Positions 24,954 through 34,200 of a stretch of DNA of 64,000 nucleotides are shown here, piece after piece. Source of the stretch: an uncultured Lachnospiraceae bacterium (GTDB taxonomy: Bacteria > Bacillota > Clostridia > Lachnospirales > Lachnospiraceae). Position 1 is the stretch's first letter. Each line of letters opens with the position of its first letter. The translations under genes were made by a program, and so were the position numbers. The stretch lies in contig CAJUBE010000010.1 of the NCBI GenBank assembly GCA_910584725.1, forward strand, positions 57,393 to 121,392, in the 5' to 3' direction. The notes under the pieces were generated by a model. That model searched no databases. It saw nothing but the letters and a program-made list of their open reading frames with translations, and was not told the DNA's origin.

Positions 24954-26453
24954 ATGGAAATAACCATCAAAGTAAACGAAAAGCGGATCACAGGAAAGAG
25001 AAGCCCCATGATTTACGGGCATTTTATCGAGCATTTCCACAGGCAGATTTATGACGGGATTTATGATCCGGGACACCCTCTGGCGGACGCGGACGGGTTC
25101 CGCACAGATATTCTGGAGGCGATGCGAAAGATCAAAGTGCCGGTGCTGCGCTGGCCGGGCGGTTGTTTTGTGTCCTCCTATCACTGGAAGGACGCGGTGG
25201 GAGCGCACAGAAAACCTTCGTTTGATAAAGCGTGGCGGGTGGAGGATCCAAACACCTTCGGCACGGACGAATATATCAGACTCTGCCGGAAGATCGGGTG
25301 CGAGCCTTATATCTGCACCAACGCCGGGACCGGCACGGCGGAGGAGATGAGCGAATGGGTGGAATACTGCAATCTGGAATCAGAGGGGCAGTACGCAAAA
25401 TGGCGCATTGAAAATGGAAGTAAGCAGCCTTACGGCGTGAGGTACTGGAGTATCGGAAACGAGAATTACGGAAGCTGGGAGATCGGCGCAAAATCAACCG
25501 ACGAGTGGGGGAGACTTGTTAGGGAAGCAGCGAAGATGATGAAGCATGTGGATCCGTGCGCGGAACTGTCCGCGGCGGCGCTCCCGGATGTGGACTGGAA
25601 CATCAGCCTGTTGAAGAACTGCGGTCCCTATCTGGACTGGCTGTCCATACATGAGTATTGGGATATGATGGCGGAGAAAAACTGTCCGGCAGATTATGAG
25701 CAGAGTATGGCATTTACGGATCGGATTGACCATTCCGTGGATGAGGTCAGGGGGATTCTGAAGGCAATGAAACTGGACGGACAGATAAAAATTGCCTTTG
25801 ACGAGTGGAATCTGAGAAGCTGGCACCATCCAAATGTGCATACCATAAAGCAGGGCGTCCGCAAAGAGGAGTATATAACGCCGAGGGATAAAAATGACGA
25901 TAATAGCACCTATACAATGGCGGATGCGGTGTTTACGGCATGTTTTCTCAATGCCATGAACAGGAACTGTGATATTGTGGGGATGGCTAACTTTGCACCC
26001 ATACTAAATACGAGAGGCTGTATTTACAGTAATAAGGAGGGAATTGTGCTGCGAAGCACCTACCATGTCTTTGATCTGTACGTGAATTACATGGGAGATA
26101 CGGTGGTTGACCTGTGGGCGGAGTCCCTTCCAGAAATGACGGTGACGGGAAAGGATGGGAAAGCGCATACAGTCGGGACGCTTGACATGGTGGCAACGAC
26201 ATGGTCTGACAGGGCGGGCATGGCACTTGCGGTCGTGAATAAGCATAGGGAAGAAGCGTTTGAACTCTGCATTCCGCAGGCATACTGCGGCGCGGAGACG
26301 GTGATTTACAAGCTGGAGGGAAAAGAAACGGATTCCTACAATGATGTGGGGAAAACGGAAGTGTTTATTGAGAAGGAGGAACTTGGAAACTGTCACGAGG
26401 GGATGAAGGTCAGGATCAGTCCGCATTCGGTGAATGTGATTTGGCTGGTGTGA
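24954..26453 (+). CDS. Alpha-L-arabinofuranosidase, glycoside hydrolase family 51
   Basis: 499 residues, no signal peptide, so it cleaves arabinose from arabino-oligosaccharides inside the cell. The catalytic acid/base glutamate is in YWSIGNENYG and the nucleophile glutamate in IAFDEWNL. YGHFIEHFHRQIYDGIYDP and RWPGGCFVSSYHWKDAVG are also GH51 hallmarks. ATG at 24954 is chosen because GGAGGAAAAT directly precedes it; the ATG at 24942 contains part of that site. It is a single-gene unit; control is likely through the TGAAGT array upstream. Confidence 0.93.
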   Translation: MEITIKVNEKRITGKRSPMIYGHFIEHFHRQIYDGIYDPGHPLADADGFRTDILEAMRKIKVPVLRWPGGCFVSSYHWKDAVGAHRKPSFDKAWRVEDPNTFGTDEYIRLCRKIGCEPYICTNAGTGTAEEMSEWVEYCNLESEGQYAKWRIENGSKQPYGVRYWSIGNENYGSWEIGAKSTDEWGRLVREAAKMMKHVDPCAELSAAALPDVDWNISLLKNCGPYLDWLSIHEYWDMMAEKNCPADYEQSMAFTDRIDHSVDEVRGILKAMKLDGQIKIAFDEWNLRSWHHPNVHTIKQGVRKEEYITPRDKNDDNSTYTMADAVFTACFLNAMNRNCDIVGMANFAPILNTRGCIYSNKEGIVLRSTYHVFDLYVNYMGDTVVDLWAESLPEMTVTGKDGKAHTVGTLDMVATTWSDRAGMALAVVNKHREEAFELCIPQAYCGAETVIYKLEGKETDSYNDVGKTEVFIEKEELGNCHEGMKVRISPHSVNVIWLV

Positions 26454-26549
26454 TTTATTGATATATTTATTTCCTATGTGTTAGATAATAACATTATTGC
26501 AATCTATTTTTTGCACGAAATATAGAAGAGATACTTATGAGGAGGCAGG

Positions 26550-26698
26550 ATGATTATGATTACTAACTTGAAAAGAAAAATTGGCAAAAAGTATTGTGTG
26601 TAATGTTGACTTTGATAACAGTTTTGGCGAATGTGGATATCACGGCGCTCGCGGAGGAACCGGGAACGGAATTTGGGGAAATAGGCACATCACGATAG
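26550..26698 (+). pseudogene. Truncated, frameshifted copy of the giant surface protein's 5' end
   Basis: From about 26496 the DNA closely matches 28148-28325, including the ribosome binding site GAGGAGGCAGG and the signal-peptide codons. One A is missing from the AAAAAAG run (here AAAAAG at 26586-26591), so the frame stops at TAA 26601-26603. The shifted frame continues VLCVMLTLITVLANVDIT to TAG at 26696-26698, after which similarity ends. The rest of 26454-26826 shows no gene. Confidence 0.8.
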
Positions 26699-26826
26699 TT
26701 TTTGTTTTTAAATATGGAGAAACTGTATCTGAATTATGCAAAAAGATTGTCATATAAAATATTGCATACTATAATTAAGATAAGTAAAAAAGAAGCGATA
26801 CAACGAATTGGAGGGAGCAACAGAAA

Positions 26827-27072
26827 ATGGGGGTAATAAACATTGTCGGAAGTAAATATTCTGAGTATCGTATACCTGAATATATTGAAGAGGATATTGA
26901 TAAATATGTTTCACAGCGAAGCGATTATCAGGAAAATCCGGTGCCGGAAAAGCTGTTGTTGTTGAAAATGTTGTTTGACGAGGCTTATACGTCAATCAAA
27001 CATGGAGCAGTTAATGGATTCTATCCGGACTGTGAGATGCAGCGTTTATGGGCTGAATTGAGGGAGTATTGA
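26827..27072 (+). CDS. Small acidic protein upstream of a HipA/CtkA-like kinase
   Basis: 81 residues, no helix-turn-helix visible, no membrane segment. GGAGGG lies before the ATG. Only 1 bp separates its stop from the kinase start, so they are co-translated and may work as a pair, for example as antitoxin and toxin. Not recognised as a named family. The role is inferred from position only. Confidence 0.6.
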   Translation: MGVINIVGSKYSEYRIPEYIEEDIDKYVSQRSDYQENPVPEKLLLLKMLFDEAYTSIKHGAVNGFYPDCEMQRLWAELREY

Positions 27073-27073
27073 G

Positions 27074-27940
27074 ATGGAAGATTTCAATCAATATCAGGAA
27101 CTGCCAAATAAATATCTGGGTTCAGACAGAAAGAAGACGCTGTTGATTAGTGGAGAAAAATATCTTTTGAAATTTCCGGATCCGGTTAGAAATAAGAGGC
27201 ATGTATTATCTTACATCAATAATGCTGTCTCAGAATATCTTGGCTGTCATATCTATGAGAGTATTGGAATACCTGTTCAGGAAACACGTCTTGGATTCTA
27301 CAAAGAAAAAAATGGGAAAAAAAAGATTGCCTGTGCATGTAAAGATTTTTGCCGGAACGAGTTTGAATTATACGAGGTAAAGGCATTATCCCTGGCTAAT
27401 ACGGAGAGTGAAGCGGAAGAAAAGGGCGATATTCTTGACACTCTGTCTGTGATAAGAGGATTACCTGTAGGAGAAAAACTGGAAAAGCATTTCTGGGATA
27501 TGTTTGTGGTGGATGCCTTAATTTGCAATACAGATCGTCATGAAGGGAACTGGGGTGTGTTGATGAGAATTGGGTCGAATGATATGTCAATTGCCCCGGT
27601 TTATGACTGTGGATCATCGTTAGTACCTTTGCTTGCAGATGAAGAGCTTTCATTAGACGTAGCTAAGAATTATGCGGTTAATGCCAGATCAGCGAGTGTT
27701 CTGGATGGCAAAAGGATTTGTTTTTCGCAGTATATTTTGTCAATGAAAAATCCGGCGCTTAATGAGGCGGTGAAAAGAATATTTCCACGGATAGACAGGA
27801 AGGCAATTGAAAAAATAATAGAGTCAATAGATTGCATCTCAGAAAAACGGAAAGCTTTTTATAAAGATTTAATAGGGATAACTTTCGAGCGGACGCTTAA
27901 GCCGGTGTATGGGTCGGTAAGCTCTTGTAGCGATATATGA
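27074..27940 (+). CDS. HipA/CtkA-like protein kinase
   Basis: 288 residues. A short N-lobe with the putative ATP lysine (KYLLKFPDP) precedes a HipA_C-like catalytic block. VDALICNTDRHEGNWGVL supplies the catalytic aspartate and metal asparagine, and APVYDCGSSL replaces the DFG-type metal aspartate motif. This domain occurs in HipA toxins and in secreted CtkA kinases; no signal peptide is seen here. It forms a two-gene unit with the 81-residue protein, lying between two copies of a duplicated sequence. A toxin role is plausible but unproven. Confidence 0.75.
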   Translation: MEDFNQYQELPNKYLGSDRKKTLLISGEKYLLKFPDPVRNKRHVLSYINNAVSEYLGCHIYESIGIPVQETRLGFYKEKNGKKKIACACKDFCRNEFELYEVKALSLANTESEAEEKGDILDTLSVIRGLPVGEKLEKHFWDMFVVDALICNTDRHEGNWGVLMRIGSNDMSIAPVYDCGSSLVPLLADEELSLDVAKNYAVNARSASVLDGKRICFSQYILSMKNPALNEAVKRIFPRIDRKAIEKIIESIDCISEKRKAFYKDLIGITFERTLKPVYGSVSSCSDI

Positions 27941-27976
27941 ATACAGAAAGAAAGGACAGGTATAAATTGGGAATCA

Positions 27977-28019
27977 GATGAAAGCATCGGTCGAAATTTG
28001 ACGGATGCTTTCATTTTTA
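27977..28019 (+). terminator. Terminator of the kinase module
   Basis: ATGAAAGCATC (27978-27988) and GATGCTTTCAT (28004-28014) form a perfect 11-bp stem followed by TTTT. The remaining gap to 28200 is AT-rich, with TATAAT at 28142-28147 as a likely -10 box for the next gene and no clear -35. Confidence 0.85.
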
Positions 28020-28200
28020 GATTTTATTTAAATTAGTACTGAGATATGTTGTTTCGGTATTGGAATAAGTTTTTGCGAAACAATTTATGGGAGTAAAAAG
28101 AGAAAAAAATACTTCAAAAAGTGGAATTTTTTAGAAATAAATATAATGGCAATATATTTTTGGTAAGAAATTATAGAAGAGACACTTATGAGGAGGCAGG

Positions 28201-31200
28201 ATGGTTATGATTACTAACTTGAAAAGGAAAATGGGCAAAAAAGTATTGTGTGTAATGTTGATTTTGACAACAGTTTTGGCGAATGTGGATATTACGGTAC
28301 TTGCGGTGGAGAGACAGACAGGGACAGAGGCTAACGGCGGAATCCCAGAAGACAATTCGGTGACGGAGAACCCGGAAGGCAGTGATGCAGTGAAAGAAGA
28401 AAACCCAGAGAGCGGTGAGACAGAGGATGTAAAGCCGGGTTCAGGGGAAACAGGCAGTGAGACAGGAGGGGAAGGCTCCGGAGAGAGTGCGCCGGGAGAA
28501 GAGAAGAAGCCGGAAAATCCGGAGGGATCAGAGAATCCTGAAAATCCAGATAACCCGGAAACACCGGATGATGGGATGGGTGAGGGAACAGGAGAAGTGG
28601 GAGAGGACAAGCCCGCGGAGGAACCGGGAGAGGAATCTGGAGATATCTCCGATAGTGAGCAGGAACCGGGTGAGAAAGGACAGGAGGAAACTGAGGATAA
28701 TGTAACTGCGATAGGGGAGGAGTCTGTAGAGGATTCGGGAAAGTGTGGGTATAATCTGACATGGACGTTGAAGGATGGAACGCTGACAATCTCTGGGACG
28801 GGGGAGATGTGGGATTATTCCCACTCTGATTATGGTACAACTGCACCTTGGGGGAAATACGCAGACAAAATAACAAGTTTAGTTCTGGATGAAGGTATTA
28901 CAAGTATAGGGAAATATGCTTTTTGCGGTTGCAGAGGCTTGTCGGGAAGTCTTGTAATTCCTGAAAGTACGATAAGCATAAGTGGATATTCATTTCAGGC
29001 CTGCACTGGTTTTACAGGAACTTTAGAAATTCCAGACGGAGTGATGAAGATAGGCGAACGTGCATTTCAGAGTTGTACTGGATTGACTGGAAATATAAAT
29101 ATTCCAGAGAGTGTAACGGTGATTGAAGGTGCTGCGTTCAGAAATTGTATTGGCTTGAACGGAAGTTTAATGATTCCAGAAGGAGTAACAAGCATAGAGT
29201 GGGAAACATTTTATGGATGTAGCGGCTTAACAGGAAAGCTAGAGATTCCAAATAGTGTGACAAGTATAGGAGATGAAGCATTTAGAGATTGCAGTGGTTT
29301 TACAGGGAGCTTGACGATCCCAGATAGTGTGACGAGCATAGGAGGGGGCACATTTCTCGGTTGTAGCGGTTTTTCAGGAAGCCTGACAGTTCCAGACAGC
29401 GTGACAAGTATAGGAGTGTGTGCATTTCAAGATTGTGATGGTTTTACAGGAAGTTTAGAGATTTCAGCGGGTGTGATAAGTATAGAGAGGGACACATTTT
29501 CCGGTTGTAGTGGCTTAACAGGAAATCTAGAGATTCCGAACGGCGTGACGAGCATAGGAGATGGTGCTTTTTGGGGGTGTAGTGGCCTAAATGGAAAAAT
29601 ATATATTCCTGCAAATGTAACCGAAATCGGGCAGTATGCATTCGCGGACATTAATAATCCTGTTATTTATGGCGTCCCAGGTTCCTACGCAGAGACCTAT
29701 GCTAAAGAAAATAACATTCCATTTATTCCTTACCAATTTAACGAGCCAGACAACTCTCCGATCGAGATAGCCCACAGCGCCCACATCTACGTAATAGATT
29801 CCGACCTTGGCACCCCGGTCGCAGGGGCATTGGTCAATGGCACAGCCACTGATGCCAACGGTTATATTGCGATGCCTGTAGAGGAAGAGGGAAAAGAAGC
29901 GTACATAAGTGTAACGGCGGACGGCTATATTCCATATATGTCATATAAAGCGCTGTCAACTGGCGGCACTTATTACATAAGCATGGCACCTTCTGATGGT
30001 GAATTCGACATAGTCTATGCCAAAGCGACAATCGGAAATACGGTGACGAATCTTTTGGCGGACAAAGTATATCTGCAGCATACAGAAGATACAATTTCCG
30101 ATGCTTCCGCTTCTGCCATGATGGAAATCGAAGTGAAAGCGCGGGGAGACGTTAAGAACTATACACTTGTGCAGGACGGGGCGTTGATCGCCAGCAGTGA
30201 GGAGGGTAAATTCTCTGTCCCGATTTTTCTGAGGAGTGAAGGAAATGCGCTGACAAATCTGAAGGCGCAGAAGGACGTCCGTATCAAGGCGACTGATGTG
30301 GACGGTAAGACAACAGTAAAGAGGATAGGAATTTATATCAGCCCGGAGGGCGCTGCGGATATAAAGGAAGAAAATAAATCAGGCTCTCTCAAAATTGGAT
30401 CAAATATCGAGTTTACGCTGCCGGATAATACGATCCCTTTTTTGGGAGGGGAAACGCTGAGTTATGGGCTGGCGAATGCCCTGCCGTTTGATCTGACGGT
30501 AGAGCGGAATGGATTGGTAAAAATTGCAATCAATAAAGGCACCTCGCAGAGTATAGAGGCCTTTAAGGAAGATTTCGACGGGCTTTCCAGAAGGGCGCAG
30601 AACTTATCGGATGCGGCGGCAGCTTTTGGCGGAAAGCCCGAAAAGTTCGGGGCGGGCTGCTTATCGGCTAGCGTGACAGTGAAAGGCTATGGGGAAGGTT
30701 ATATTGACATGACCAGACCGGGCACCTTTGGCGTTAAGGTGGATGTGATTGTAGCCGGAAAAGGCAGCGCTAAGTACCAGCAATATTTCTGGGCGGGGGC
30801 AGTGCCTCTCTACATATCCGTTGAAGCAGGTGCAGAACTGTCGGATAAAGTCACTCTGTCCATAAAGGGGGAGGATTTTATTCTCCAGACCGAGGGTGGA
30901 GTGGGAACGCTGTCAGGCAAGATTTTTCTGACTGCTAAGGCAGGTGTTGGCGTAGAGAAAGTAGTCAGTGTGGGAGTATCTGGTACCGGTGCCTGTAATT
31001 ATTTCTACAAACCTTTAGATGATTATACGAAAGTATGGCTGAATGCTTATTTGGAATTGGAAGCGGATTGCTTTGGATGGCATATGAATTTATTCAAATC
31101 ACCGGAAGCAACTTATACCATCTATGAGCCTCAAGGATCTTCGGGTGGAGCTATGGGAGGCCGATCCCTGACGGAAAGCATGACCGCACAGCTATACAAT

Positions 31201-34200
31201 GTCGATGCCTATACCGTAATGGACAGAAGCTACCTGCATCAAGAAGCTGCTGCGCCCATCACGGCGTTCAGTGCGAGCGGATCAGATACCTTCGTCCAGT
31301 CTTCCGTTTATCCCGGCGCAGACCCGAAGCTAGTCAGGGCGGGTGATAAATTTTATTTATTCTGGCTGCAGGATATCCCTAGCAGGAGTGCAGAGAACCG
31401 GGCGGCGGTGGTCTACGCTTCTTCAGACGACGGCGCCAATTTCTCGGCTCCGAAGCAGCTTGTGCCGGAGGATGAAAACCAGACCCACGACAATGGTATA
31501 GATGTCTGTGTGGACGGCGGGAAAATCTATGTCTGCTGGCAGGACGCGGCCAAAGCCTTTGCATCAGGCGCTGATTTAAACGAGGTGGCAGGGAATCAGC
31601 ATATTTCCTATGCGGTGGTGGATGCTGCCACAGGAGAGGTATTGTCCCATGAGACAGTTACGGAGGAGGCAGGCTGCTATCTGCAGCCACAGATTTATGT
31701 AAACCAAGGGCAGGTGCAGATTGCGTGGATTTTGAACAGTCTGACTTCGGCGGACGGTCTTTGGGGAACGGACAATCAGGAAAGTCTGCAGAAATATGAT
31801 GCGGCAACGGGGACGATTGAGACATTTCCGATCGGAGAGGGAAATGAAAAGATTGTCAGCATGGACGGCGCGGTTGGCAATTCACAGGTGGGTGTTGTGT
31901 ATGCTTTGGATACGGACGGAAATCTGCAGACCGTGTCTGACCGGGTAATTTATTTCGATACGCGCTTTGGTTCCGAAGGTGATCGGACGCTTCTGACATC
32001 GGAGCCGGGCATGAATGACAATCCCGTTGCGGAGGGCGGCAGGATTTATTGGTATGCGGACGGCAATATCAGCTATACCACAGTAGGTTCCACGGCGGTG
32101 CAGCAGATTTATGAGGAGGCAAGGCCGGACATCAACAGCAATTTCCGGGTGCTTTCCGAAGGGGAAAAGACGGAGATTATCTGGGACGCCATAGCCTATG
32201 AGACGGAGAAAGTGGCTCTTTACGGTATCGGTTCGTCGGGGGAAGGGCAGTGGACAAGCCCTTATATGATCGAGCAGACGGACAGTGAAATGACAGGGTC
32301 GATCACTGGCAGCCTGCAAAACGGCATTCCTTATATCGCTTATATGCATATCAGGAATCAGGAGGATGGTAGCAAGATCAATTCCCTCTGTGTGACGCAG
32401 AAAAAAGATGTAACGAATCTGGCATTAAATTACGCGGGCTATGAATATGAAGATTTTAAGCCCGGACAGACTTTGCCTATTGTGGTGGAGTTGACCAACA
32501 AAGGCAACACTACGGTAGATGCTGTGGAGATGAAGCTGGACGGGGCAAGTCTGGGGACACAGGGAATCCATCTCGGGGCAGGCGAAACGGGAAGCTTTGT
32601 CTTGGAGCAGTACACTATCCCGGCAGAGACGGACAGTTATGCGGAGCATACCCTCACTGTGACGGCGAGCGGGGAGAGTTCGACATCGGACAATGATTAC
32701 CAGATCGGCATCGGGTATACGGATGTAAAGGTGCTCTGCTCCCAGAGGTGGCAGGATGAAGCGACATGGCTTGATCTTTCCGTCTTAAACGACAGTGACA
32801 TTGCGTCTGATGTCACACTGAACATCAGGGGCGACAAAGAGGACGGGGAAATCTTGTATTCGGAGGAGCTTGGAGAGATTGCAGGTGGGAAGGGTGTCTC
32901 CATGACAGTTAACCTCCAGCCATATGAGGATTCCTGCTGTACCTATTTTGTGGAAGCAGTTACCGGTACGGAGGATGTGATAGAAGGAAACAATACCGTT
33001 TTTGTGTACACCGGCTTTGGCACGGATGTTCCGGGTGGTGTGTTGGTTCCCGATCCTCATTTTTATACGGTCAGTTTTCAGAGTAACGGCGGGAGCGCGG
33101 TGGAGAGCCAGCAGATCGAGGAGGACGGGAGCGCCAGTGAACCGCCTGTGCCTTCCCGGGAAGGGTATCGTTTTATCGGGTGGTATTTTGGTGGAGAGCC
33201 TTACAATTTCCAACTTCCAATCACGGGAGATATCACTTTGGAAGCGGTCTGGGAAGAACAGAATGCACTGACCGCGCCTTCGGCAAGTTTTCCTTCCGGC
33301 AGCGAGGTGGAAATCGGGACAAAGATCGTGCTGACTTGCGCGGCCTCGGGAGCGGAAATTTATTATACGCTGGATGGGACAATGCCGGACAGATCAAGCA
33401 CGCTCTATAGGGAACCGATCGTTGTGCTGGGTGATATGACAATCATGGCTGTGGCAGTTAGGGAAGGCTACAAAGACAGCCAGGTAGCGACCTTCGTCTA
33501 TCATGCGGTCAATCCCTCGCCTGATATTTATATGGTGGTGTTCCAGAGCAACGGCGGCACGCAGGTGGACAGTCAGGAAGTGAAAGCGGGAGAAACCGTA
33601 CAGCGGCCGGAGGATCCTGTCAGGGAGGGATATCGTTTTACCGGCTGGTATCTGGACGGGGAACTCTATGATTTTGCACTCCCGGTGACGGGGAATATCA
33701 GGTTGGAGGCAGTCTGGGAGTCACTTGATACGCTGGATATGCCTGTCTCCAATATTGCGTCCGGGAAGGCAATCCCGGAGGGCAGTAAAATTATATTGAG
33801 CACAGACCAGCCGGGTGTGAAAATCTACTATACGTTGGATGGTACGATACCGACGGACAAGGGAATACTGTACAGGGAGCCGATTGTGATCACGGAGGAT
33901 ACGGTGATCAGGGCCGTGGCGGTCAGAAAGGGATGGAAAGACAGTCCGGTGGCCACGTTCCGCTATACCATTTCCGTGAAAAAGGACGATCTGGGCGAGA
34001 TTCTGCCGGAGGATTTTCCCGAGGGCGGGGCGGACGCGATACCGGCAGGACTCTGGATTGCGGGCGTGGACGAAAAGGGCTATACCTATACCGGGAAGGC
34101 TATTAAGCCGGAAGTGCGGGTATACGACCATAAGACAAGACTGCGGGTGAAAATGGATTACAGCATTTCTTACAAGAATCATACGAAGGCCAATGATGGT

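Noticed and set aside
28900..29655. CRISPR-like periodicity in the giant gene
   Set aside because: The 72-bp period is coding and explained by leucine-rich repeats.
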